From: Ochrobactrum vermis
GTDB lineage: Bacteria > Pseudomonadota > Alphaproteobacteria > Rhizobiales > Rhizobiaceae
Direction of reading: 5' to 3'
DNA: 64,000 bases
Assembly (NCBI RefSeq): GCF_002975205.1
Contig: NZ_PCOC01000001.1
Span: 1,984,001-2,048,000, forward strand
Notes under the pieces: model-generated
The model's input: only the letters and a program-made list of their open reading frames with translations
The model's database searches: none
What the model was told of the DNA's origin: nothing
Made by a program: the position numbers and the translations under genes
Part shown: in pieces, positions 43,213 to 51,581 of the stretch
Position numbering within the stretch: position 1 is the stretch's first letter
Layout of the letters: every line of letters begins with the position of its first letter

Positions 43213-44541
43213 ATGCTCACCAAAACCAACACGCCAAGCCTTGAGAATTTCTGGATGCCGTTCACCGCGAACCGGCAGTTCAAGGCAGCGCCGCGCCTGC
43301 TCGCAAGTGCCTCGGGCATGTATTACACCGACACCGACGGCAATCAGGTTCTGGATGGCACGGCTGGTCTTTGGTGCTGCAATGCCGGTCATGGCCGCAA
43401 GCGCATTACCGAAGCTGTCGAGCGCCAGATCTCGACCATGGATTTCGCCCCGACCTTCCAGATGGGCCACAATATTGCTTTCGACTTTGCTGAAAAGCTC
43501 GCAGCCATCGCGCCGGGCGGACCGGATGCAAAGCTCGACCGCGTGTTCTTCACCAATTCCGGTTCGGAATCGGTCGACACCGCACTGAAGATCGCCATCG
43601 CCTATCAGCGCGCCATCGGCCAGGGCACCCGCACCATGGTTCTGGGCCGTGAGAAGGGTTATCACGGCGTTGGTTTCGGTGGCATTTCGGTTGGCGGTTT
43701 GGTCAACAACCGTCGCGTTTTCCCGCAGATTCCTGCCGACCATATGCGCCACACGCTCGATATCGAGCGTAATGCCTTCTCCAAGGGCCTGCCCGCACAT
43801 GGCATCGAACTGGCCGACGATCTGGAACGTCTGGTACAGCTGCATGGCGCTGAAAAAATCGCCGCCGTCATCGTTGAGCCGATGTCCGGCTCTGCTGGCG
43901 TCGTGCTTCCGCCGAAGGGTTATCTGGAACGCATCCGCGCCACTGCCGACAAATACGGCATTCTGCTGATCTTCGACGAAGTCATCACCGGTTTCGGTCG
44001 TCTCGGCACGCCGTTTGCGGTCGATTATTTCGGCGTCGTTCCTGATCTCGTGACCACCGCCAAGGGCCTGACCAACGGTGCCATTCCGATGGGTGCAGTC
44101 TTTGCCGCCCGCAAGGTTTATGACGGTCTGATGACCGGCCCGGAAAACGCCATCGAGCTATTCCACGGCTACACCTATTCCGGCCATCCGGTTGCGGCAG
44201 CCGCCGGTCTTGCAACCCTGGAAGTCTATGCCGAGGAAGGCTTGCTGACCCGCGGTGCCGGGCTTGCCGACCATTGGCAGGAAGCGCTTCATTCACTCAA
44301 GGGCGTTTCGAACGTCATCGACATTCGCAACCTCGGTCTGGTCGGCGCCATCGAGCTCTCGTCGCGCAAGGATGCACCGGGCGCCCGCGCCTACGATATT
44401 TTCGTGGATTGCTTCCAGAAGGGCTTGCTGATCCGCGTGACCGGCGATGTGATCGCGCTTTCGCCGCCGCTGATCGTTGAGAAGGAACAGATCGACACCA
44501 TCGTGTCCATCCTTGGCGATGCCATCAAACGCGCAGCCTGA
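43213..44541 (+). CDS. Omega-amino acid (beta-alanine):pyruvate transaminase
   Basis: 442 residues. Class III PLP aminotransferase that moves the amino group of beta-alanine or similar omega-amino acids to pyruvate, giving L-alanine. The N-terminal FWMPFTANRQFKAAPRLL is the signature of this subgroup. PLP contacts: FTNSGSESVDTALK, the Asp in LIFDEVITGFGRLG and the Schiff-base Lys in TTAKGLTNGAIPMG. The ATG follows a perfect AGGAGGT. Omega-transaminases of this kind are studied from Ochrobactrum. The alanine formed could enter the adjacent alr-dadA route. Confidence 0.92.
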   Translation: MLTKTNTPSLENFWMPFTANRQFKAAPRLLASASGMYYTDTDGNQVLDGTAGLWCCNAGHGRKRITEAVERQISTMDFAPTFQMGHNIAFDFAEKLAAIAPGGPDAKLDRVFFTNSGSESVDTALKIAIAYQRAIGQGTRTMVLGREKGYHGVGFGGISVGGLVNNRRVFPQIPADHMRHTLDIERNAFSKGLPAHGIELADDLERLVQLHGAEKIAAVIVEPMSGSAGVVLPPKGYLERIRATADKYGILLIFDEVITGFGRLGTPFAVDYFGVVPDLVTTAKGLTNGAIPMGAVFAARKVYDGLMTGPENAIELFHGYTYSGHPVAAAAGLATLEVYAEEGLLTRGAGLADHWQEALHSLKGVSNVIDIRNLGLVGAIELSSRKDAPGARAYDIFVDCFQKGLLIRVTGDVIALSPPLIVEKEQIDTIVSILGDAIKRAA

Positions 44542-44566
44542 CCTGCACCCCGGTCACGCTGCCTTT

Positions 44567-44617
44567 TAGAGCGCATCCCGAAAAGTGTGAAACGGTTTTC
44601 GGACAAGATGCGCTCTA
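44567..44617. repeat. Family A repeat, copy A3 (single module)
   Basis: TAGAGCGCATCCCGAAAAG through CAAGATGCGCTCTA: module 1 alone, closed by its own inverted end. It shows that the 100-base copies are two joined units. Confidence 0.8.
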
Positions 44618-44629
44618 TTTTTAAACTAC

Positions 44630-44673
44630 GCATCGAGCTTCCCAAAAATCAAAATCGATTTTTGGGCCGATGC
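44630..44673. other. Composite stem-loop after the transaminase gene
   Basis: An outer stem GCATCG/CGATGC and an inner perfect 10-bp stem CCCAAAAATC/GATTTTTGGG with a six-base loop. It directly follows repeat A3 and precedes the terminator. Confidence 0.6.
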
Positions 44674-44677
44674 GCCA

Positions 44678-44709
44678 GCCGCCGCTGTTCCCCTGCGGCG
44701 GCTTTTTTT
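44678..44709 (+). terminator. Intrinsic terminator of the transaminase gene
   Basis: GCCGCCGC-N9-GCGGCGGC followed by seven T. Confidence 0.88.
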
Positions 44710-44802
44710 ATCTGATAACTGCTTTTCACTCACCGCTATCGGGCACCGCTATCGGGAAACATCAAACCGCGATACTATTCAAAACGGATATGTTTTATTC
44801 CG

Positions 44803-44832
44803 GGAACCTTTTGACCTCGCATACATCCAATA
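44803..44832 (+). promoter_or_regulatory. ECF-type promoter before the sigma gene
   Basis: GGAACCTTTTGA at 44803 and CATCCAATA at 44824. The same two blocks with the same 21-base offset occur at 45555/45576. Matching promoters before the sigma gene and the next operon argue for autoregulation. Confidence 0.75.
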
Positions 44833-44853
44833 AACTCCACAGGAGTTTGACCA

Positions 44854-45549
44854 ATGCGTGCAAAAACAGCCATACCGACCATCTCCCCGACATTTCAGGG
44901 TGATCTTGCGCTTGCTCAATGCGCCAAAATGCACGACCTGGAAGCCCTGCGCAAAATCATGCAGACCAACAACCAGCGGCTCTATCGTTTGGCCCGCAGC
45001 ATCCTGCGCAACGATACCGAAGCAGAAGACGTGGTTCAGGAGACCTATTTTCTGGCCTTCAGGAGCCTTGATCGCTTTCGCGGCCAGTCCAGCTTGACCA
45101 CGTGGCTGTCCCGTATCGCAATTCACGAAGCACTCGGCCGCCTGCGGAAGACCCAGAAGACCGAGAAGCTCCTCAACACAGTACCTGACATATCAGCAAA
45201 CAACATCATCCCGTTCCCGTCTGCCATAAGCATGAACGATCCCGAACGCAGTTTTGCGCAGCGCCAGATACTGCAACTGGTCGAACAGGCAACGGATAAT
45301 CTGCCGGAAATTTTCCGCCTCGTATTCGTCGCACGGGTCATTGAGGGTTTAAGCGTGGATGAAACAGCCGAATTGTTGAGCCTGCGCCCGCAGACCGTGA
45401 AGACACGTCTTCACCGTGCCCGATACTTGTTGCGCAAACAGCTTGACGAAAAAATCGGTCCGGTGCTGCTTGATGCGTTTCCCTTCGCAGGCAAACGCTG
45501 CGAACGGATCACAACTGCCGTTTTGGCACGGTTGGACAAACAGATATAA
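44854..45549 (+). CDS. ECF-type RNA polymerase sigma factor
   Basis: 231 residues. Region 2 (about 38-100): NQRLYRLARSILRN, DTEAEDVVQETYFLAFRSLDRF and TTWLSRIAIHEALGRLRK. Region 4 (about 145-195): LPEIFRLVFVARVIEGLSVDETAELL then TVKTRLHRARYLLRK. A further 35 residues follow, including FPFAGKRCERITTAVLARL, an extension seen on some ECF groups. No anti-sigma gene is adjacent. The promoter in front shares its motif with the promoter of the next operon, so this factor probably transcribes itself and the DUF4142/cupredoxin genes. The inducing stress is unknown; copper, oxidants or the envelope are candidates. Confidence 0.93.
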   Translation: MRAKTAIPTISPTFQGDLALAQCAKMHDLEALRKIMQTNNQRLYRLARSILRNDTEAEDVVQETYFLAFRSLDRFRGQSSLTTWLSRIAIHEALGRLRKTQKTEKLLNTVPDISANNIIPFPSAISMNDPERSFAQRQILQLVEQATDNLPEIFRLVFVARVIEGLSVDETAELLSLRPQTVKTRLHRARYLLRKQLDEKIGPVLLDAFPFAGKRCERITTAVLARLDKQI

Positions 45550-45554
45550 TATCA

Positions 45555-45584
45555 GGAACCTTTTGAATTCTCCCGCATCCAATA
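45555..45584 (+). promoter_or_regulatory. ECF-type promoter before the DUF4142-cupredoxin operon
   Basis: GGAACCTTTTGA at 45555 and CATCCAATA at 45576, identical in both blocks and spacing to the promoter at 44803. Confidence 0.78.
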
Positions 45585-45635
45585 GCTGTCGCTAGAAGAA
45601 AGAGCCCGTAAAGGCACCGGGCAAGGGAGAGTTCC

Positions 45636-46163
45636 ATGTCTATTCGTTCAGTTGTATCCATTGCTGCAATTTGCGTTTGCGGCAGTCTGTCTCTGGCAAT
45701 CGCCCATGACGGAAAATTACACGATCCGGCGATAGCCCATATTGCTTACACGGCAGGCGCCATCGACGTCGCTGCTGCCAAACAGGCTCTTGAAAAGTCC
45801 AAAAACAAAACGGTGCTTGAGTTTGCACAGACCATGGTGCGCGATCATGAAGCGGTCAATCAGCAAGCGCTCGCTCTGGTCAAGAAGCTGAAGGTCACAC
45901 CGGAGGATAACGACACAAGCAAAGCCTTGTCCAAAGCGGCAGCAGATGAACTGGCAAAATTGAGCAAGCTTGATGGCGCTGCCTTCGACAAATCCTATGT
46001 CGACAACGAGGTTGCCTATCATAAGGAAGTGAACAAGGCTCTGAAATCCACGCTCATCCCGTCCGCCAGCAATGCCGAGCTGAAGAGCCTGCTCGAAACC
46101 GGTCTCAAATTGTTCCAAAGCCACGAACAACATGCCGAACACATCGCCATGTCTTTGAAATAG
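45636..46163 (+). CDS. DUF4142 periplasmic protein
   Basis: 175 residues with signal peptide MSIRSVVSIAAICVCGSLS, cleavage probably after AIA. The mature protein is a helical, ferritin-like DUF4142 domain: HIAYTAGAIDVAAAKQALEKS, FAQTMVRDHEAVNQQALALVKKL, YVDNEVAYHKEVNKALK and a final SHEQHAEHIAMSL. Its regularly placed His and Glu residues could bind metal, but this is not established for the family. It is translated ten bases before a cupredoxin gene and both lie behind an ECF-type promoter, so a role in periplasmic stress or metal handling is likely. Confidence 0.9.
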   Translation: MSIRSVVSIAAICVCGSLSLAIAHDGKLHDPAIAHIAYTAGAIDVAAAKQALEKSKNKTVLEFAQTMVRDHEAVNQQALALVKKLKVTPEDNDTSKALSKAAADELAKLSKLDGAAFDKSYVDNEVAYHKEVNKALKSTLIPSASNAELKSLLETGLKLFQSHEQHAEHIAMSLK

Positions 46164-46173
46164 GAACAGCCCG

Positions 46174-46485
46174 ATGAGATATGTTCAAGCCGTCGCGATA
46201 CTTGTCGGGCTTCTGATTGCCAGCGGCCCGGCAGAAGCGAAAACGATTGAGATTACGGTCGAGAAACTCGCTTTTTCACCGCAGAATATTGAAGCAAATG
46301 TGGGCGATGTGATCGAATGGAATAATAAGGATCCCATGCAGCACACCGCGACCGTAAAGGGAGGATGGGATATTCTGCTGCCACCAAAAAAGGTTACGAA
46401 GCAGGTTCTCAATTCGCCAGAAGCAGTCAGCTATTACTGCCGTTTCCATCCGGATATGGTCGGAAAACTGACAGTCAAACCATAA
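46174..46485 (+). CDS. Small periplasmic cupredoxin (amicyanin/plastocyanin-like)
   Basis: 103 residues. Signal peptide MRYVQAVAILVGLLIASG, cleavage after AEA. Type 1 copper ligands are in place: His57 (MQHTA), Cys89, His92 and Met95 (YYCRFHPDM). The short C-H-M loop is like that of amicyanin. It could carry electrons in the periplasm or bind copper under stress. The gene is the second in the ECF-controlled operon with DUF4142. Confidence 0.9.
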   Translation: MRYVQAVAILVGLLIASGPAEAKTIEITVEKLAFSPQNIEANVGDVIEWNNKDPMQHTATVKGGWDILLPPKKVTKQVLNSPEAVSYYCRFHPDMVGKLTVKP

Positions 46486-46503
46486 GGAAAAGCGCGCCAA
46501 TGC

Positions 46504-46525
46504 GGCCTGTCTCATGCAGGCCTTT
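46504..46525 (+). terminator. Hairpin after the cupredoxin gene
   Basis: GGCCTG-tctcatg-CAGGCC-TTT, between the converging cupredoxin and hutC genes. Short T-tract. Confidence 0.5.
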
Positions 46526-47271
46526 CATCCTCCCTGCGATGGCGTGAAATTCGCCACCAGCGCATGGCTGTCGCCGGGATAGGTGAACCGCACATGCGTC
46601 ACCGGCTGCTCGGCATTCCAGGTCTGCCGTTCGATCACCAGACAGGGAGAACCCAGCGGAATACCGAGCATGCCCGCATTCTCCGGCGTGGCGGCAATCG
46701 CGCGTATCGAATGTTTTGCGCTGCTCCATGGCACGCACGAAACCAGCCATGGTCCCGGCGAACTTTCGGCAAAATCGGTCTGCGCCGCTGTCGGAACCGC
46801 ATCCAGACTGATGATACGCTCTTCAAGGGCAAAGACGCGCTTGCCCGCATAGTGACGGCAGACGAGCTCAACCAGCGGCGTATGGCGCGGCATGTCGATA
46901 TGCCTTGCATCGGCAGGCCCGCTCAATCGCTCGCTTCGGCTCGTCAGCTCGAACCGATACGCAACGCCAAGCGCGGCCACTTCATCGCGAATATCGTGGA
47001 TTTCGAGGATCGCCGCCTGCGATTGCGGGAAGGAAACGAAACTGCCCGATTTGCGCTTGCGCTCGATCAGACCGGCTTTGGCAAGCTGGGTCAGCGCCTT
47101 GTTGACCGTCATGCGCGAACAGCCATATTGTTCAGTCAGTTCGTGCTCGAACGGGATACGGTGCCCCGGCGCCCATTCTCCAGACAGGATGCGCGATTCA
47201 ATATCGTCCAAAATACGCTGATGCAGTGAAAGCACCGGGCCGTCTTTTGCCGCTGAACCGTCATCCGCCAT
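46525..47271 (-). CDS. hutC: Histidine utilisation repressor, GntR/UTRA family
   Basis: 248 residues. N-terminal winged helix (FEHELTEQYGCSRMTVNKALTQLAKAG, located at about 41-67) and C-terminal UTRA domain ending HVRFTYPGDSHALVA. It responds to urocanate and represses hut genes. It is the last of the leftward pair with hutF; a TGTATATACA-centred palindrome in the hutF-hutI region is its probable operator. In Brucella abortus HutC has also been reported to bind the virB promoter; whether that applies here depends on the strain. Confidence 0.94.
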   Translation of the reverse strand: MADDGSAAKDGPVLSLHQRILDDIESRILSGEWAPGHRIPFEHELTEQYGCSRMTVNKALTQLAKAGLIERKRKSGSFVSFPQSQAAILEIHDIRDEVAALGVAYRFELTSRSERLSGPADARHIDMPRHTPLVELVCRHYAGKRVFALEERIISLDAVPTAAQTDFAESSPGPWLVSCVPWSSAKHSIRAIAATPENAGMLGIPLGSPCLVIERQTWNAEQPVTHVRFTYPGDSHALVANFTPSQGG

Positions 47272-47310
47272 GCTATTCCCCCTTTGTTTCCCACTTTTGC
47301 AGGAAATTCT

Positions 47311-48678
47311 TCAGGCGAGCAATTCGCCAATCGTTTTCTGGAAAGCACGCTCGGCCTGATCGCGCAAGCGGTGACGTCCACCCTCCACCTGTTTCGAGCC
47401 GCGTACCCACACATCACTGACCTGCGCGCGACCGGCGAAAATCCAGCCATCCAGCACGGCATCGCCGTTGGCATGGGGTAGCCGCGCCATATCCAGCGCG
47501 ACAAAATCCGCCGAAGCGCCAAGCTTTAACCCGTCATCGGCGCGACCCATCGCGATGTTACCGCCGCGCACCGCACCATCGAACAAGGCACGCCCCGTGG
47601 AGGCTTCGCTTTCGGCCAGCACATTGCGGGCGCGATGATGGAGACGCTGCGAATATTCAAGCTGCCGCAACTCGTCGCCAATACCGATCAGCACATTCGA
47701 ATCCGAGCCGACACCGAACTTGCCGCCCGCTTCCGCAAACACCGTCGCATTGAAGGTTCCATCTCCAAGGTTCGCTTCCGTCACCGGGCAAAGACCGGCA
47801 ATCGCCCCGGCCTTGGCCATGCGCCGGGTTTCGTCGTCGGTCATATGGGTCGCGTGGATCAGGCACCAGCGCGAGGACAGCTCCTGATTATCGAGAAGCC
47901 ACTCGACCGGACGCTTGCCCGCCCAAGCGATGCAGTCTTCCACTTCCTTCACCTGTTCGGCCACATGGAGATGCACCGGCGCGTCGGGCAGAAGCTTCGC
48001 CACGACGCTCAGTTCATCCGGCGTTACGGCGCGCAGGCTGTGCGGGGCAACGCCCAGAACCGCGCCGTCGAAACCGGCCAGCGCTCGGCTGCAGCCTTCA
48101 ATCAGCCGTGCAAAACGATCGGGATCGTTGATGAAACGGCGCTGGCCTTCATTGGGCGCGCTGCCGCCGAAACCCGAATGCGCATAGAAAACCGGAAGCA
48201 GCGTCAGGCCGATGCCCGCCGCCTTCGCCGCAGCCACAATGCGGTCGGCCATTTCTGAGAGATTGGCATAAGGCGTGCCGTCGCGGTCATGATGCAGATA
48301 ATGAAACTCGCCAACGCGGGTAAATCCGGCTTCCAGCATGTCGACATAAAGTCGCAAAGCCACCGCTTCGGCCTGTTCGGGCGACATGGTGAGCGCGAAT
48401 TTGTACATGATCTCGCGCCAGCTCCAGAACGAATCGGCAGACGGCCCGCGCCTTTCGGCAAGCCCCGCCATACCGTACTGGAAAGCGTGACTGTGCAGGT
48501 TCGGCACGCCTGCGATGATCGCCGCGTGGCGCTCATCCCCAGCTTCGGCGGCTTTGTCCGCCTCAAGCGAGGTGATCTTTCCACCGGCAATACCGATGCG
48601 AACATTTTCAGCCCAGCCATTATCGAGAAGCGCCTGACCGGCATGGATAAAACGCAGTTCAGGCGTGGCTGCTGACAT
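47311..48678 (-). CDS. hutF: Formimidoylglutamate deiminase
   Basis: 455 residues. Amidohydrolase that converts N-formimino-L-glutamate to N-formyl-L-glutamate and ammonia in the five-step histidine route. Metal-binding and catalytic blocks: NLHSHAFQYGMAGL, HLHVAEQVKEVED, LIHATHMTDDE and FGVGSDSNVLIG. Pairing with hutG in the same cluster confirms the formylglutamate branch. It is divergent from hutI and followed by hutC after 39 bases. Confidence 0.96.
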   Translation of the reverse strand: MSAATPELRFIHAGQALLDNGWAENVRIGIAGGKITSLEADKAAEAGDERHAAIIAGVPNLHSHAFQYGMAGLAERRGPSADSFWSWREIMYKFALTMSPEQAEAVALRLYVDMLEAGFTRVGEFHYLHHDRDGTPYANLSEMADRIVAAAKAAGIGLTLLPVFYAHSGFGGSAPNEGQRRFINDPDRFARLIEGCSRALAGFDGAVLGVAPHSLRAVTPDELSVVAKLLPDAPVHLHVAEQVKEVEDCIAWAGKRPVEWLLDNQELSSRWCLIHATHMTDDETRRMAKAGAIAGLCPVTEANLGDGTFNATVFAEAGGKFGVGSDSNVLIGIGDELRQLEYSQRLHHRARNVLAESEASTGRALFDGAVRGGNIAMGRADDGLKLGASADFVALDMARLPHANGDAVLDGWIFAGRAQVSDVWVRGSKQVEGGRHRLRDQAERAFQKTIGELLA

Positions 48679-48733
48679 GAAAATTAACTCCTCGAATGTT
48701 CCCGCGCATTTTTCTCTTGGCTGCGCCTCTGAT

Positions 48734-48745
48734 ATGTATATACAT
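48734..48745. promoter_or_regulatory. Probable HutC operator in the hutF-hutI region
   Basis: ATGTATATACAT, a perfect 12-base palindrome, with partial extension TGATA...TATCA. It sits 33 bases before hutI and 56 before hutF, so one site could control both directions. Confidence 0.75.
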
Positions 48746-48777
48746 TATCAAAAAACAGGGGAAGCGAGAAAACGCTC

Positions 48778-49995
48778 ATGCTCAAGAATTCAAGCATCGT
48801 TTTTATCAATGCGCGCATTGCGACGCTGGAGGAAGACGCGGACAGTCTCGGCCTCATCGAGAATGCGGCACTTGCCGTCAAGGATGGCAAGATCGCCTAT
48901 GTCGGCCGGCAATCGGCATTGCCGGAAGACTATGCGTCTTATGAGAGAATCGATTGCGAAAACCGGCTGATCACACCGGGCCTCGTCGATTGCCATACCC
49001 ATCTCGTTCATGCCGGAAATCGCGCGCATGAATTCGAGCTTCGCTTGCAGGGCGCGTCCTATGAGGAAATCGCCCGCGCCGGTGGCGGCATTGTTTCCTC
49101 GGTCAAGAATTTGCGCGCTGCCAGCGAAGACGATCTGGTGCGCGAAACCCTGCCGCGTCTCGATGCGCTGATTGCCGAAGGTGTCACCGCTGTTGAGGTC
49201 AAGTCCGGTTACGGTCTTGACCGCGACAGCGAAATCAAGTCGCTGAAAGCCGCCCGTCGGCTGGGTGAAGAACGCGACGTTGCAATCCGCACCACTTTCC
49301 TGGGCGCACATGCGCTGCCGCCGGAAATGAACGGCGACAAGGCCGCCTATATCGACCGCGTCATCAACGATATGCTGCCCGCCATCGCAGCCGAACAACT
49401 GGCCGATGCGGTGGATGGTTTTTGCGAGGGCATCGCCTTTCTGCCTGATGAAATCGCCCGTGTTTTCGATGCCGCCAAGGCACATGGCATTCCGGTCAAG
49501 CTTCATGCCGACCAGCTTTCCAATCTGCATGGCGCAGCCCTTGCCGCGTCCTATGGCGCCCTTTCCGCCGATCATCTCGAATATACCGACGCAGACGGCG
49601 CTGCCGCCATGGCCAAGGCCGGAACGGTGGCCGTGCTACTTCCCGGCGCTTATTACTTCATCCGCGAAACGCAAAAGCCGCCGGTCGAGGCTTTCCGCGC
49701 AGCCGGCACCAAGATGGCGCTTGCCACCGACAACAATCCCGGCACATCGCCGCTGACCTCGCTGCTGCTCACCATGAATATGGGCGCAACGCTGTTTCGC
49801 ATGACGGTGGATGAATGCATCGCGGGCGTCACCCGCGAGGCCGCACGGGCGCTCGGCATTCTCGACCAGACCGGAACGCTCGAAGTCGGCAAGGACGCCG
49901 ATCTCGCCATCTGGAACGTCGAGCGCCCCGCCGAACTCGTCTACCGTATCGGCTTCAACCCGCTGTGGAAGCGGGTTTTCAAAGGCCGAATTTAA
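48778..49995 (+). CDS. hutI: Imidazolonepropionase
   Basis: 405 residues. Hydrolyses 4-imidazolone-5-propanoate to N-formimino-L-glutamate (third step of histidine breakdown). Metal and substrate motifs: [61 protein letters not shown] and [12 protein letters not shown]. First gene of the rightward hut operon; a strong hairpin separates it from hutH. Confidence 0.96.
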   Translation: MLKNSSIVFINARIATLEEDADSLGLIENAALAVKDGKIAYVGRQSALPEDYASYERIDCENRLITPGLVDCHTHLVHAGNRAHEFELRLQGASYEEIARAGGGIVSSVKNLRAASEDDLVRETLPRLDALIAEGVTAVEVKSGYGLDRDSEIKSLKAARRLGEERDVAIRTTFLGAHALPPEMNGDKAAYIDRVINDMLPAIAAEQLADAVDGFCEGIAFLPDEIARVFDAAKAHGIPVKLHADQLSNLHGAALAASYGALSADHLEYTDADGAAAMAKAGTVAVLLPGAYYFIRETQKPPVEAFRAAGTKMALATDNNPGTSPLTSLLLTMNMGATLFRMTVDECIAGVTREAARALGILDQTGTLEVGKDADLAIWNVERPAELVYRIGFNPLWKRVFKGRI

Positions 49996-50001
49996 TATTG
50001 T

Positions 50002-50024
50002 CCGTATGGGCCTGGCCCATACGG
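50002..50024 (+). other. Intercistronic 11-bp hairpin between hutI and hutH
   Basis: CCGTATGGGCC-t-GGCCCATACGG, a near-perfect palindrome seven bases after the hutI stop. No T-tract follows and hutH begins 20 bases later, so it is better read as an RNA stability or processing element than a terminator. Confidence 0.7.
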
Positions 50025-50043
50025 GAACCCAACGGAGCCTTTC

Positions 50044-51579
50044 ATGACCATCATCCTCAAGCCCGGTTCTGTTCCGCTTGAAACGCTGGAAACGATCTAT
50101 CGCGATGCACTTCCCGTCCGCATCGACCCCTCTTTTCATGCCGGTGTCGAAAAGGCAGCCGCACGCATTGCAGAAATCGCGGCAGGCGACGAGCCGGTTT
50201 ACGGCATCAATACCGGCTTCGGCAAACTCGCCTCGATCCGCATTGCGCCCGGCGATGTCGCCACGCTCCAGCGCAACCTGATCCTGTCGCATTGCTGCGG
50301 TGTCGGCGACGCGTTGCCGGAAAATATCGTGCGCCTTATCATGGCGTTGAAGCTGATCTCGCTCGGTCGCGGCGCGTCTGGTGTGCGGCTTGAAGTCATC
50401 ACGCTTCTCGAAGACATGCTGGCAAAAGGCGTGATCCCGATGATCCCGGAAAAGGGTTCCGTCGGCGCGTCCGGCGACCTTGCGCCGCTGGCCCACATGA
50501 CTGCGGCGATGATCGGCGAAGGCGAAGCCTACTATCAGGGCGAACGCCTCTCCGGCGCAAAGGCGCTGGAAAAGGCCGGTCTGAAGCCGGTCGTGCTTGC
50601 CGCCAAGGAAGGGCTGGCGCTGATCAACGGAACGCAGACATCGACGGCCCTAGCGCTGGCGGGCCTGTTCCGTGCGCACCGCGCCGCGCAGACGGCTCTG
50701 ATCACCGGCGCATTATCCACCGATGCGGCCATGGGATCGGATGCGCCGTTCCACGAGGAAATCCACACATTGCGCGGTCATAAGGGTCAGATCGACGCCG
50801 GTCGTGCATTGCGCGCCCTGCTCGACGGCTCGGTCATTCGCCAGAGCCATCTCGAAGGCGACCAACGCGTGCAGGACCCCTATTGCATCCGTTGCCAGCC
50901 GCAAGTCGATGGCGCTTGCCTCGACATTCTGCGACAGGCGGCCCGCACGCTGGAAATCGAAGCCAATGCGGTTACCGACAATCCGCTGGTTCTCTCGGAC
51001 GGACGCGCGGTATCGGGCGGCAATTTCCACGCTGAACCTGTCGCCTTTGCCGCCGACCAGATTGCGCTTGCCATCTGCGAGATCGGTGCAATCGCTCAGC
51101 GCCGCATCGCGCTTCTGGTCGATCCCGCTTTGTCCTTCGGTCTGCCGGCGTTTCTCGCCCGCAAGCCGGGGCTCAATTCCGGCCTGATGATCGCCGAAGT
51201 CACCTCCGCCGCGCTGATGAGCGAAAACAAGCAGATGGCGCATCCGGCTTCGGTCGACTCCACGCCGACCTCTGCCAATCAGGAAGACCATGTGTCCATG
51301 GCCTGCCATGGCGCACGCCGCCTGTTGCAGATGACCGCCAATCTCAATGCCATTATTGGCATCGAAGCGATGACCGGCGCACTCGGCGTCGAGCTTCGCG
51401 AACCGCTGACCACCAGCCCGGAACTGGCCAAGGTCATCGCCGTGTTGCGTGGCCACGTGCCGACGCTGGAAGACGACCGCTATATGGCTGCCGACCTGAA
51501 GAATGCCGCCGATCTGGTGGCGAACGGTGCGTTGGCCGGTGCTGTTTCGAGCGGCATCCTGCCAGCGCTGGAGGCGTGA
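50044..51579 (+). CDS. hutH: Histidine ammonia-lyase
   Basis: 511 residues. Converts L-histidine to urocanate and ammonia. The autocatalytic MIO cofactor arises from Ala-Ser-Gly at 142-144 ([15 protein letters not shown]). Other active-site blocks are [13 protein letters not shown] with the catalytic Tyr, [26 protein letters not shown] and the late [14 protein letters not shown]. It overlaps hutG by a GTGA if the GTG start of that gene is used. Confidence 0.97.
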   Translation: MTIILKPGSVPLETLETIYRDALPVRIDPSFHAGVEKAAARIAEIAAGDEPVYGINTGFGKLASIRIAPGDVATLQRNLILSHCCGVGDALPENIVRLIMALKLISLGRGASGVRLEVITLLEDMLAKGVIPMIPEKGSVGASGDLAPLAHMTAAMIGEGEAYYQGERLSGAKALEKAGLKPVVLAAKEGLALINGTQTSTALALAGLFRAHRAAQTALITGALSTDAAMGSDAPFHEEIHTLRGHKGQIDAGRALRALLDGSVIRQSHLEGDQRVQDPYCIRCQPQVDGACLDILRQAARTLEIEANAVTDNPLVLSDGRAVSGGNFHAEPVAFAADQIALAICEIGAIAQRRIALLVDPALSFGLPAFLARKPGLNSGLMIAEVTSAALMSENKQMAHPASVDSTPTSANQEDHVSMACHGARRLLQMTANLNAIIGIEAMTGALGVELREPLTTSPELAKVIAVLRGHVPTLEDDRYMAADLKNAADLVANGALAGAVSSGILPALEA

Positions 51580-51581
51580 TC

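Noticed and set aside
44803..44832. Reading the GGAACC promoter as an EcfG general-stress promoter
   Set aside because: The -35 core fits, but the downstream block CATCCAATA lacks the CGTT expected for EcfG, and the same pair recurs before the neighbouring operon.
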